A stretch of DNA of 64,000 nucleotides from Dongia_B sp964406155. GTDB lineage: Bacteria; Pseudomonadota; Alphaproteobacteria; Dongiales; Dongiaceae. Each line of letters starts with the position of its first letter. Position 1 is the stretch's first letter. The stretch is taken from the NCBI GenBank assembly GCA_964406155.1, contig CAYOQR010000015.1, forward strand, positions 1 through 64,000, in the 5' to 3' direction. The notes under the pieces were generated by a model. The model made no database searches. It had not been told where the DNA came from and saw only the letters and a program-made list of their open reading frames with translations. The position numbers and the translations under genes are program-made. Shown in pieces: positions 52,569 through 61,063 of the stretch.

Positions 52569-53369
52569 ATGGCCGGCTCTCGCTCGGATACGCCCATTCC
52601 AGAAGATACACTCGGCATCCTCGGCGTCGGCGGACTTGCCGATTTTGTCGTGCATGGCCTCAGGCGGGCGGGCGACACACGGCGCATCCTGCTGTCGCCG
52701 CGCAATGCCGCGCGGGCAGCCGATCTCGCAGCCGCCTGCGGCGCGGAAATCCAGCCGGACAATCAGGCGGTCGTGGACGGCGCCGATCTCATCCTGGTGG
52801 CGACACCGCCCGCCGCCGTCTATGACTGCCTGCGCGCCCTCACCTGGCGCCCAGGCCAGACGCTCATTTGCGTCGCCATCGATATCGACCAGGCAGGCCT
52901 GCAGGCCGCGGTACCCGGCACCACCGCCATCCGCGCCATGCCCAGTTCCTGCGCCGCGCTCAATGCCGGCGGCACACCGATCTTCCCCGAAAGTGCCGCC
53001 GCCCGGAATCTCTTCGCGAAGCTGGGCGCGGTCTTCGCCGTCGAGACGGAAGCGCAATTCGACACCGCCGCAGCCCTGGCCGCCTATTATCTCTGGAGCT
53101 TCGCCGTGATCGACACGGTGGCCGAACAGGCGATCCGCCAGGGCCTGCCGGCTGATGTCGCCCGTGGCCTCGCTGCCGCCCTGACCGGAGGTGCGGCGGC
53201 CACCGTGCTCAGCCGGCCGGATCTGCCGGCCCGGACACCGCTGGATACATTCGGCCTGCCCGGCACGATGACGCGCCAGGGCCTGGATGTGCTGACCGAG
53301 GCCGATGCACTCAGCCCCTGGGCCACCGCGCTCGATATCGCCATCGCCCGCATGCGCGGTTCGTCATAA
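52569..53369 (+). CDS. Pyrroline-5-carboxylate reductase-like protein
   Basis: 266 residues of the ProC family: Rossmann start TLGILGVGGLADFVVHGLRR, then ADLILVATPPAAVYDCL, TAIRAMPSSCAALNAGGTPI and the helical dimerisation domain. The proline-site segment is altered compared with true ProC (usual MPNTP-type reads MPSSCA), so it is probably a ProC homologue with another imine or dehydro-amino-acid substrate. GGAGG lies nine bases upstream of the ATG. It is followed by a REPIN-like repeat. Confidence 0.82.
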   Translation: MAGSRSDTPIPEDTLGILGVGGLADFVVHGLRRAGDTRRILLSPRNAARAADLAAACGAEIQPDNQAVVDGADLILVATPPAAVYDCLRALTWRPGQTLICVAIDIDQAGLQAAVPGTTAIRAMPSSCAALNAGGTPIFPESAAARNLFAKLGAVFAVETEAQFDTAAALAAYYLWSFAVIDTVAEQAIRQGLPADVARGLAAALTGGAAATVLSRPDLPARTPLDTFGLPGTMTRQGLDVLTEADALSPWATALDIAIARMRGSS

Positions 53370-53431
53370 AGGCAACCCGTCCACTGATATCCCGTTAAAG
53401 AAATAGGCGCACACGGCAACATCCGGTTGTT

Positions 53432-53577
53432 GTTGCCACCCCTCGCCCCAACCCTCTCCCCACAAGTGGGGCGAGGAAGACTCCATCGCCCCTCATTCGA
53501 ATTGATCGAGTAATATCAGCCCTTAAGCTCCCTCGCCCCGTGACAACGGGGAGAGGGTTGGGGTGAGGGGTGGCGAC
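53432..53577. repeat. REPIN-like inverted repeat element
   Basis: Two ~30-bp arms (53432-53461 and 53548-53577), inverted with about two mismatches, rich in CCCTCTCCCC/GGGGAGAGGG. Each arm has a small inner hairpin (ccccac...gtgggg; ccccgt...acgggg). The 86-bp middle is AT-richer. CCCTCTCCCC-type repeats are abundant intergenic elements in proteobacteria. The remaining bases of the 53370-53693 spacer hold nothing else. Confidence 0.82.
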
Positions 53578-53693
53578 GTCAGATGAGACAGTTGCAGTTG
53601 AAGCACTTAACTTGCCGAAGAGCTTCGGGGATCACGCCGATCAATGCCACCCACAAGCCAAGCTCAAGCCCGACCGGATAGCCGCACAAACCG

Positions 53694-54293
53694 TCAGCGC
53701 GGGCGCTTCATCTCGAAGATCGTGTCGACCACGGTGTAGTCCATGTAGCCGAGCCGGGCGATGGGGCGGATCTTCGTCAGATCGACCCGGCCATCGGTGA
53801 TCACCGCATCGTCGATATGGACCTGCACCACCTCGCCGATGACGATGGCATCGCTCAGGGTCTCGCCCTCGCCGGTCACCAGATTCACCGTCTGCCGGTA
53901 CTGGCATTCCAGATGCATCGGGCTGCGCTTGACCCGGGGCGGCGCCACCAATACGGACGGCACCATTTCCAGGCCGATCACCTCCGGCTCGCTGACATCG
54001 GCCGGCAGCTTCGCGGAACTGGCATTCATCTCCGCCCTGAGATCGTAGGTCGCGATATTGCAGACGAACTCACCCATCTCCTCGGCATTGCGCTGGGAAT
54101 CCTTGCGCGGTCCGCTGGCGAAGATGACGAAGGGCGGATCGCCGGCCACCGCATTGAAGAAGCTGTAAGGGGCGAGATTGACGACGCCGTCCCGGCTCAC
54201 CGTGGTGATCCAGCCGATCGGGCGCGGCACCACGAGGGAGTAGAAGGGATTATGCGACAGCCCGTGGGGTTCGCTGCGCGGATCGTAATGCAT
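53694..54293 (-). CDS. Flavin reductase family protein (FMN-binding)
   Basis: 199 residues. The flavin-reductase-like fold is shown by NPFYSLVVPRPIGWITTVS, VNLAPYSFFNAVAGDPP, SGPRKDSQRNAEEMGEFVCN and the late HLECQYRQTVNL segment. Such proteins bind FMN and supply reduced flavin to a monooxygenase or act on their own. No monooxygenase is adjacent. It lies 86 bp downstream of the glutamine-synthetase-family gene on the same strand. Confidence 0.88.
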   Translation of the reverse strand: MHYDPRSEPHGLSHNPFYSLVVPRPIGWITTVSRDGVVNLAPYSFFNAVAGDPPFVIFASGPRKDSQRNAEEMGEFVCNIATYDLRAEMNASSAKLPADVSEPEVIGLEMVPSVLVAPPRVKRSPMHLECQYRQTVNLVTGEGETLSDAIVIGEVVQVHIDDAVITDGRVDLTKIRPIARLGYMDYTVVDTIFEMKRPR

Positions 54294-54379
54294 CGCCCCT
54301 CTCTCGTCAGAAGCTATCCCGCCACCATCGACGGGCGAGGACCGACCTGCCGCCCCCGCTCATCCGCCCCATCCGCGCC

Positions 54380-55825
54380 TTACAGATACCACTCATATTC
54401 CTGGGTCGAAATCCGGCGCTGGAATTTCGCCATCTCCGCCCGCTTGGTATCGACATAGAGCGCCAGATAATCGGCCCCGAGATAATCGGGCAGAATCGTC
54501 GCCTGCGCCAGCCGGTCCAGCGCGGCATCCCAGGAGAAGGGCAGGCTCTCGTCGCGCTGTTGGCTGACATCGCCGATGGCGATCGCCGGCGGCGTCAGCT
54601 TGTGTTCGATCCCGTGCAGAATGCCGGCCAGGATGCCGGCGACCGTCAGATAGGGATTGGCATCGGCGCCGGCGATCCGGTGCTCGATGCGCCGCGCCTT
54701 GCCGCCGCTCAGGGGAATGCGGAAGGCAACGGAGCGGTTGTTGGTGCCCCAGCTCGGTGCCGTCGGTACCAGGCTGCCCGGCTGGTAGCGGCGATAGGAA
54801 TTGAGATTGGGGGCGAAGAGCGCCATGGCCTCGCCCATGGTGGCGGCAAGTCCGCCGACCGCCTGGCGCAGCAGCGGACCGCCGGCTTCGCTGCCGTCGT
54901 CGAACACATTGGCGCCCTTGCCGTCGAGCAGGCTGCAATGCACATGCATGCCGCTGCCCGCCTGATTGAGGAAAGGCTTCGCCATGAAGGTCGCCTCGAA
55001 ATCATGCCGCTTGGCGATCTCGCGGATGACCCGCTTCAGGAGGATGGCATGATCGGCCGCCGCCAGGGCGTCGTCGGTATGATAGAGATTGATCTCGAAC
55101 TGCCCCGGCGAGTTCTCGGTGATCGCCGTCGAGGCCGGGATGTCCTGGATCTTGGCCGCATGGGCGACATCGCGAATGAAGGCGCCATACACGTCGAGGC
55201 TGCTGATGCTGTAGAGCTGGCGGGTGTTGTCGGGCAGGCCGGTGGCCGGCGAGATCGGCGGCAGCGGCTCGCCCTGGGCGCCGCGCTTGCGGTCCGTCAG
55301 ATAGAATTCCATCTCCACCGCCACCATCGGCGTCAACCCGCGCGGCTTGAAGCGGGCGAGCAGGTCCTTCAGCACCTGGCGGGCATCGACGCGGCAGGGC
55401 TGATTGGCCTGATCCGGCATGGTGAGCAGGACCTGCGCCGTCGGCACCTCGGCCCAGGGCACGCGCTGCAGGCTGCCCGCGACCGGCCAGGCCGATCCGT
55501 CGGGATCGCCGCGCGCTTCCGACCGCTGGCCGGGATCGAGGTCCTCGCCGGTCACGTCGAGGAAATAGAGGCAGAACGGCATCTGCACGCCGGCCTGCCA
55601 GACCTTCGCGGCCTCATGCGCCGGGATGCGCTTGCCGCGGATCGTGCCGCAGAGATCGGTGATGAAGGCGTCGACGAATTCCGTCTCGGGATGCTTTTTC
55701 AGAAAGCTTTCCAGTTCGGCCAGATCGCCCGATTTTGCCTGCATGGCCTTTTTCTCCGCCGCTTTGCCAGACCGGCCGGCGCGCAGGGAAACGGTCTTGC
55801 TGGGTGTCTGGGGGCGTCGTGCCAT
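54380..55825 (-). CDS. Glutamine synthetase family protein (gamma-glutamylpolyamine synthetase-like)
   Basis: 481 residues, GS type, related to PuuA/GlnT enzymes rather than housekeeping GlnA. Landmarks: TDLCGTIRGKRIP, AVEMEFYLTD, ITENSPGQFEINLYHTDD, FMAKPFLNQAGSGMHVHCSL, NRSVAFRIPLSGGKARRIEHR and AGADANPYLTVAGILAGILH. ATP and glutamate sites look complete. PuuA glutamylates putrescine in polyamine catabolism; the amine here is unknown and no other puu genes are in the window. A Lys/Arg-rich N-terminal extension of about 28 residues precedes the core, so translation might begin at MQAKSGDL instead. Confidence 0.88.
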   Translation of the reverse strand: MARRPQTPSKTVSLRAGRSGKAAEKKAMQAKSGDLAELESFLKKHPETEFVDAFITDLCGTIRGKRIPAHEAAKVWQAGVQMPFCLYFLDVTGEDLDPGQRSEARGDPDGSAWPVAGSLQRVPWAEVPTAQVLLTMPDQANQPCRVDARQVLKDLLARFKPRGLTPMVAVEMEFYLTDRKRGAQGEPLPPISPATGLPDNTRQLYSISSLDVYGAFIRDVAHAAKIQDIPASTAITENSPGQFEINLYHTDDALAAADHAILLKRVIREIAKRHDFEATFMAKPFLNQAGSGMHVHCSLLDGKGANVFDDGSEAGGPLLRQAVGGLAATMGEAMALFAPNLNSYRRYQPGSLVPTAPSWGTNNRSVAFRIPLSGGKARRIEHRIAGADANPYLTVAGILAGILHGIEHKLTPPAIAIGDVSQQRDESLPFSWDAALDRLAQATILPDYLGADYLALYVDTKRAEMAKFQRRISTQEYEWYL

Positions 55826-56142
55826 GTCATCCTCACAAACGAAGCCGGGCGCCCGCCGATCAGGAAAGTTGCCCGGCCCCGGTTATTGCAACAATGTTTC
55901 GGAGCCAGACCCTAGAGAATGGCCGGAGCCAAGACAAGCAGCCCTGGAAGCAGAGCCGCATGCAGCGGGGACAGGACGGCATCCGGCCCCAGATCATCTG
56001 CCCGTTGATCGTTCATCCATTGCGAACAATCCGTTTCCACGGCACCCCCTGGTCGGGCCGGCGGGCGCGGGCCATTTTATGTGCAAAGAGTCCGGGACAT
56101 TCCCCGGCACTGATCGGGCGCTGATCACAGGAAGGAGACAAG
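55826..56142. other. 317-bp divergent spacer
   Basis: This spacer lies between the divergent GS-family and pirin genes. The only notable items are ATTG-caa-CAAT near 55888 and a short repeat gggcgctgatc around 56110-56130. There is no gene, terminator or structured RNA that I can support; it presumably holds both promoters. Confidence 0.5.
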
Positions 56143-57051
56143 ATGTCGTCACAAGCCAGGACACAGGCAACAAACAGCACGGCAGCCGCCCGCCGGGTCA
56201 CGCGGCTGATCGCCGCCCGGCCGGCGACGGATGGCGCCGGGGTCAGGATGAAGCGGCTGCAGGGTATTCCCGATCAGGCGGGCTTCGATCCCTTCCTCAT
56301 GTTGGACGAGTTCAAATCGGACGACCCGTCCGCCTATATCGGCGGCTTCCCCGATCATCCCCATCGCGGCTTCGAGACGGTGACCTATCTGCTGGCGGGC
56401 CGGATGCGCCACGGCGACAATCACGGCAATAGCGGCCAGTTGGGACCGGGCGGCGTGCAATGGATGACCGCCGGACGCGGCATCGTGCATTCGGAAATGC
56501 CGGAACAGGAGAACGGCCTGCTCTGGGGCTTCCAGCTCTGGCTCAATCTGCCGGCCAAGGAAAAGATGATCGAGGCGGGCTATCGCGACATCGCCGCGTC
56601 GGAGATTCCCGATGTCGATCTCGGTCAGGGCGCTCGCGGTAAGGTAGTCGCCGGCACCTTTGCCGATACGGCCAATTCCATCGTCACCGGTCCCGGCCGC
56701 GCGGCTGGCAGCGGCGGCACCGCGCCTGTCTACCTCGACCTGCGGCTCGATCCCGGCGCCGCCGTGACCCTGCCGCTGCCGGCCGATCATGCCGGCTTCG
56801 TTTATGTCTATGAAGGCGGCACTGTGATCGGGCCGGCCAATGAGGCGACCAATGTCGATGCCGGGAAGCTGGCCGGGCTCAGCGACGGCAGCAGCGTGAC
56901 CATCATCGGCGATGCAACGAGCGGTGCGCGACTGCTGCTGCTTGCCGGCCGGCGCCTCGGAGAACCGATCGCGCAATACGGTCCCTTCGTCATGAACACC
57001 GAGGCGGAACTGCGCCAAGCTGTCGAGGATTTCCGCGCCGGCAAGTTCTGA
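56143..57051 (+). CDS. Pirin family protein
   Basis: 302-residue bicupin. The metal site of the N-terminal cupin is FPDHPHRGFETVTYLL, HGDNHGN and a downstream Glu in RGIVHSEMPEQE, all kept. The C-terminal pirin_C domain covers about 185-285 (VYLDLRLDPGAAVTLPLPAD). Pirins bind iron and some have quercetinase activity or act as redox-sensing partners. AAGGAG lies six bases upstream of the ATG. It is divergent from the GS-family gene. Confidence 0.93.
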   Translation: MSSQARTQATNSTAAARRVTRLIAARPATDGAGVRMKRLQGIPDQAGFDPFLMLDEFKSDDPSAYIGGFPDHPHRGFETVTYLLAGRMRHGDNHGNSGQLGPGGVQWMTAGRGIVHSEMPEQENGLLWGFQLWLNLPAKEKMIEAGYRDIAASEIPDVDLGQGARGKVVAGTFADTANSIVTGPGRAAGSGGTAPVYLDLRLDPGAAVTLPLPADHAGFVYVYEGGTVIGPANEATNVDAGKLAGLSDGSSVTIIGDATSGARLLLLAGRRLGEPIAQYGPFVMNTEAELRQAVEDFRAGKF

Positions 57052-57059
57052 GAAGCGGC

Positions 57060-57091
57060 CGGTCGGAAAATCAACCGGTCTGAAAATCAAC
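57060..57091 (+). repeat. 16-bp tandem duplication after the pirin stop
   Basis: Units cggtcggaaaatcaac and cggtctgaaaatcaac (15 of 16 identical), beginning nine bases after the stop codon. A further 7-bp inverted repeat (atagtct/agactat, 57141-57163) lies in the same spacer. Confidence 0.85.
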
Positions 57092-57202
57092 CTGCGACAT
57101 CATCGCCCGCCTTCCTCCTTCCGGGGACAAGGCGGGCGATATAGTCTCGAGCGTCTAGACTATGTCGCTCGACTATCGCACCGACTACCGTGGGGAGTTC
57201 CG

Positions 57203-58813
57203 ATGACCGTCACCCTCAGCTTCCTCGGCGCCGCCGGCACCGTCACCGGCTCGTCCTATTTGCTGCAGACACCGCAGGCCCGGCTGCTGGTGGATTGCGG
57301 CATGTTCCAGGGTCCCCATGCCTTGAAGGAGCTGAACTACCAGCCCTTCCCCTTCGAGCCTGTCGATCTCACCGCCGTCCTGCTGACCCATGCCCATACC
57401 GATCATTCCGGCCTGCTCCCGAAACTGACACGCCACGGCTATCGCGGCCCGATCTGGACCACCGACGGCACCGCCGACCTGCTGACCTGGATGCTGCCGG
57501 ATTCGGCGCATATCCAGGAATTCGAGGTGGAGCAGCTCAACCGCCGGCAGCGCCGCCGCGACCGGCCCGAGGTCGAACCGATCTACACCACCGAAGATGC
57601 GGCGTGCTGCCTGACGCAGATCAAGGCCATCGCCTATGATGCCTGGCAGCAGGTCGCGCCCGGCGTCAAGGCGCGCTGGTGGAATGCCGGCCATATCCTC
57701 GGCTCGGCCTCGATCGAGGTGATCGTGGAAACCGGCGATCCCAAGCAGCCAGAACTCTCGCTGCTGTTCTCCGGCGATCTCGGCCCGGAGGTCAGCGCGC
57801 TGCAGAGCCCGGCGCAAGCACCCCAGGGCATCGATTACCTGCTGGTGGAATCGACCTATGGCAACCGCAAACGGCCGCAGATCGACGATGACGGCCGGCG
57901 GGCGATCCTGGAGGCGGAGGTCAAGGCGGCCCTCGCCCGGGGCGGCAATCTGCTGATCCCGGCTTTCGCCATCGAGCGCAGCCAGGAGCTGCTCGCCGAT
58001 CTTTCCTGGCTGATGCTGCGCAACCGCCTGCTGAAGGCGCCGATCTTCCTCGACTCACCTTTGGCGGTGCGGGCGACCGAGGTCTTCGAACGGCATCTCG
58101 ACAAGCTCACCGATATCGACCCCGGCATCAGCCCGTTCCGCGCCACCAATATCCGCTATATCTCCACCGTCGAGGAAAGCCAGCGCCTCAACCACATCAC
58201 CAGCGGCGCCATCATCATCTCGGCCAGCGGCATGTGCGACGCGGGACGTGTCCGACATCATCTGCGGCATCATCTCTGGCGCCCCAATGCCACGGTGCTG
58301 CTGGTCGGCTATCAGGCGCCCGGCACGCTCGGCCGCCTGCTCGATGACGGCGCCACCCAGGTCAGCATTCGCGGTGAGCATATCACCGTGAAGGCGACGA
58401 TCCGCCGGATCGACGTCTATTCCGGCCATGCCGACCAGACCGATCTGCAGCATTGGATCAAGGAACGCCTGCCGGTCCGGCGCAACATCTTCCTGGTGCA
58501 TGGCGAGGAAGAGGCCCTGGCCGCTCAGGCCGAAACGGTTCGTGCCCTGGGTGTCGCCGCCGATCAGGTGATCGTTCCCGCCCTCGATCAGGTCTATCGG
58601 CTGGATCGCGGCGCCGGTGCGCAACTGCAGGAGGGCGGCACGGTGCGGCTCAACCCGGTCAAGGCCGAGGCAGCCCGCAAGGGCTGGGACTGGACCAACG
58701 ACTATGCGGCACTCAGCCTCGACCTCAAGCGGTTCCTGCAGGACCTGTCCGACGACCGGGCGCGCCAGCAGGCGATCCACGATTTCCGGCGGATCATGCA
58801 GAAGCGGGCATAA
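57203..58813 (+). CDS. MBL-fold beta-CASP nuclease (Ysh1/RNase J-like)
   Basis: 536 residues. Metallo-beta-lactamase motif 2 is LLTHAHTDHSGLLP near residue 60-70, GHILGSASIEV supplies a later His, and FSGDLGPEV the bridging Asp. The beta-CASP insert contains LLVESTYGNR, PAFAIERSQELL, LDSPLAVRATEVF and SASGMCDAGRVRHHL. The C-terminal RMMBL motif is VYSGHADQTDL. Such proteins cut RNA; bacterial members of this branch are little studied. GGGGAG lies six bases before the ATG. Confidence 0.91.
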   Translation: MTVTLSFLGAAGTVTGSSYLLQTPQARLLVDCGMFQGPHALKELNYQPFPFEPVDLTAVLLTHAHTDHSGLLPKLTRHGYRGPIWTTDGTADLLTWMLPDSAHIQEFEVEQLNRRQRRRDRPEVEPIYTTEDAACCLTQIKAIAYDAWQQVAPGVKARWWNAGHILGSASIEVIVETGDPKQPELSLLFSGDLGPEVSALQSPAQAPQGIDYLLVESTYGNRKRPQIDDDGRRAILEAEVKAALARGGNLLIPAFAIERSQELLADLSWLMLRNRLLKAPIFLDSPLAVRATEVFERHLDKLTDIDPGISPFRATNIRYISTVEESQRLNHITSGAIIISASGMCDAGRVRHHLRHHLWRPNATVLLVGYQAPGTLGRLLDDGATQVSIRGEHITVKATIRRIDVYSGHADQTDLQHWIKERLPVRRNIFLVHGEEEALAAQAETVRALGVAADQVIVPALDQVYRLDRGAGAQLQEGGTVRLNPVKAEAARKGWDWTNDYAALSLDLKRFLQDLSDDRARQQAIHDFRRIMQKRA

Positions 58814-58914
58814 GGCTCGATACGTGGGGACCTGATACGGGAGGCCCGATATTCCAGGGACGGCTTCGGCTCTCACGTTGATGCCAGGATGCGTCACCGT
58901 GAGAGCACCGCGCT

Positions 58915-59613
58915 CTAATCTGCGGCGATGGGTTTTTCCCGCGTCTGCAATTGAGCGATCAGGCTTTCGGCGGTCTGCTGGATGTGGCGTTCCAGAAGCG
59001 CCAGCGCCGGCGCCACGGCACCCTCCCGGCAATAGGCCAGCAATTCCTCGTGCTCGCGGAAAGCCCGGTCGCGGCCGGCGCTGAGCGAGATTTCCAGACG
59101 GATGTAGCGATCGATATTGTCGTGGATGCGCTTCAGCATCTTCAGGGTCAGGGGCCGGCCGGCCGGCTGATACATGACCTCATGGAAGCGCCAGTTGAGA
59201 TCGCCCCAGCGCGGCAGGCTGTCGGGCGCTCGCTGCTCGGCGATCAGTTGATCGAGTGCGGCAAGATCCGCCGCCGTCAGGCGCGGCAGAGCGAGGCCCA
59301 GCACCCAGGTCTCCAGGCGCAGGCGCAACTGGAACAGTTCCTCGACCTCGGCGATGGAGAGCGGCGCCACGGTCGCGCCCTTATGCGAGGCGATGGTGAC
59401 GAAACCTTCCGCCGCTAATTGCTTCAGCGCCTCGCGCAGCGGAATGCGGCTGATGCCCAGTTCCGCCGCCAGATGCTCCTGGCGGATCGGCATCCCCGCC
59501 GGCAGGGCGCCGCTCAGGATGCGCTGCCGCAACAGCTCGGCGACCTGATCGGCCATCGTGCGCTTGCTGAGCAGCCCGTTCATCCCATCCTGCGGAGCCG
59601 GTTTCGGCGCCAT
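58915..59613 (-). CDS. GntR family regulator, FCD domain
   Basis: 232 residues. The winged HTH (TMADQVAELLRQRILSGALP, QEHLAAELGISRIPLREALK) is followed by an all-helical FCD effector domain with metal-ligand pattern (RFHEVMY, FREHEELLAY, LERHIQQTAE). It is divergent from the DHDPS-family gene, whose promoter carries a 12-bp palindrome fitting FCD-type operators, so local control is likely. The inducer is probably the aldolase substrate or product. ATG 59613 is used; a GTG two codons earlier is possible. Confidence 0.92.
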   Translation of the reverse strand: MAPKPAPQDGMNGLLSKRTMADQVAELLRQRILSGALPAGMPIRQEHLAAELGISRIPLREALKQLAAEGFVTIASHKGATVAPLSIAEVEELFQLRLRLETWVLGLALPRLTAADLAALDQLIAEQRAPDSLPRWGDLNWRFHEVMYQPAGRPLTLKMLKRIHDNIDRYIRLEISLSAGRDRAFREHEELLAYCREGAVAPALALLERHIQQTAESLIAQLQTREKPIAAD

Positions 59614-59758
59614 TTCCACCTACCCAAATACCTTTGCATCGCCCGGCTACCTTTGGCCCGGCCAGTTTCATCGGCCATATCGGTGCAGGGTGGCCGGTTT
59701 CCGGCCCGCCCCACTCGCCGCCCTTATGGCCTGAATTATCGAGTCGGCCAAAAACATC

Positions 59759-59787
59759 TTGACAGATTTGTAGATTGTATACAATAT
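59759..59787 (+). promoter_or_regulatory. Promoter and GntR-type operator of the DHDPS-family gene
   Basis: TTGACA (59759-59764) and CAATAT (59782-59787) with 17-bp spacing. The -10 overlaps a perfect 12-bp palindrome ATTGTATACAAT (59774-59785), which matches the TNGTATACNA-like core of FCD-family operators. Repression by occlusion is expected. Confidence 0.75.
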
Positions 59788-59825
59788 CCACCCATCAACG
59801 CAGCCCATTCGGAGGAACCCCGTCC

Positions 59826-60758
59826 ATGTCCAGCCAGAAGCCCGCGCATCCCTATTGGTCCGGCGTCTTTCCCGCCGTCACCACCCAGTTCAATGCCGAT
59901 AACAGCCTGAACCTGCCCGCCACCCAGCAGTCCATCGAACGCCTGCTGAAATCCGGGGTGGACGGCCTGATCATGCTGGGGACCTGCGGCGAGAACTGTT
60001 CGCTGCTGCCGGAAGAGAAGCGCGCCGTGCTGGCCGCCGCCAAGGAAGTCGCCGGCGGCAAGGTGCCGATCCTCTCCGGTGTCTCGGAATACACGACGGC
60101 GCTCGCCTGCCAGTATGCCAAGGACGCGCAGAAGATCGGCATCGACGGGCTGATGGTGCTGCCCGGCATGGTCTACAAGTCGGATACCCGCGAGACGCTG
60201 ACGCATTTCCGCACCGTCGCCCGCGCCAGCGACCTGCCGATCATGATCTACAATAACCCGATCGTGTACGGCGTCGATATCAAGCCGGAAACCTTCAGCG
60301 AACTGGCCGGCGAGAAGACCATCGTCGCGATCAAGGAATCCTCCGACGACCCGCGCCGCATCACCGATCTCCATAACCTGCATGGCGACCGCTTCACCCT
60401 GTTCTGCGGCGTCGACGATCTCGTCATGGAAAGCGCCGTCCTCGGCATCGCCGGCTGGGTCTCCGGCCTGACCGATGTCTTCCCTGAGGAATCCGTTGTG
60501 TTGTGGGATCTGTTGCAGAACGGCCGCTTCGCCGAGGCGCGCAGCATCTATCGCTGGTTCACCCCGCTGCTCCATCTCGATACCAAGATCAAGCTGGTGC
60601 AGTACATCAAGATCGGCCAGCAGATCGTCGGCCTCGGTTCCGAGAAGGTGCGTCCGCCGCGCCTGGAACTCGATGGCGAGGAACGCGCCCGGATCATCGC
60701 GATGTATGAGACGGCCCTGAAGAACCGGCCGCAGCTCAGCCGGCACGCCGCCCAGTAA
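59826..60758 (+). CDS. Dihydrodipicolinate synthase family aldolase
   Basis: 310 residues, TIM-barrel class I aldolase. The Schiff-base lysine is in KTIVAIKESSDDPRR, the proton-relay tyrosine is in IMIYNNPIVYG, and the pyruvate site is MLGTCGENCSLLPEEK (usual GTTGE reads GTCGE). Neighbourhood (FCD regulator, no lysine genes) and the GTCGE variant argue for a catabolic pyruvate aldolase or dehydratase of a 2-keto acid rather than lysine biosynthesis. GGAGGA precedes the ATG. Confidence 0.87.
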   Translation: MSSQKPAHPYWSGVFPAVTTQFNADNSLNLPATQQSIERLLKSGVDGLIMLGTCGENCSLLPEEKRAVLAAAKEVAGGKVPILSGVSEYTTALACQYAKDAQKIGIDGLMVLPGMVYKSDTRETLTHFRTVARASDLPIMIYNNPIVYGVDIKPETFSELAGEKTIVAIKESSDDPRRITDLHNLHGDRFTLFCGVDDLVMESAVLGIAGWVSGLTDVFPEESVVLWDLLQNGRFAEARSIYRWFTPLLHLDTKIKLVQYIKIGQQIVGLGSEKVRPPRLELDGEERARIIAMYETALKNRPQLSRHAAQ

Positions 60759-60813
60759 AGAGTCAATCGATATGGGCCGCCGGTAAGTCCGGCAGCCTCC
60801 CGGCCCATCTGCC

Positions 60814-60845
60814 AACCGCGCCCATCAGGGCGCGGTTTCTTTTTG
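60814..60845 (+). terminator. Intrinsic terminator of the DHDPS-family gene
   Basis: Perfect 10-bp stem (aaccgcgccc/gggcgcggtt), ATCA loop, then TCTTTTTG. It lies in the 305-bp spacer before the siderophore receptor, whose other content is the Fur-like site. Confidence 0.94.
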
Positions 60846-60980
60846 CGCCGGATCAGCCGCAACGGTCACGCGCGCGTCACACACCGCCCTTCATCCGCCA
60901 AACCTGCAAAGCACCGCGCCGCATCTTTTGAACATTGCCTGCAGTCCATCGTCCATGGTTCCGCCATTTCCATTACTGAT

Positions 60981-61014
60981 TTGCAATTGAGAATCAGTTG
61001 CATTATCAATGCAA
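60981..61014 (+). promoter_or_regulatory. Fur-like iron-response site upstream of the siderophore receptor
   Basis: Three TTGCA/TGCAA half-sites (60981, 60998, 61010) interleaved with TGAGAATCA and ATTATCA, resembling alphaproteobacterial Fur boxes (TGCAA...GAGAATCA...TTGCA). It sits about 50 bp before the receptor ATG. Confidence 0.6.
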
Positions 61015-61063
61015 CCGGCCGAGGGGTGCCCTGCGGGGCTTTTTCAATTGGGGTATTGCGAGA

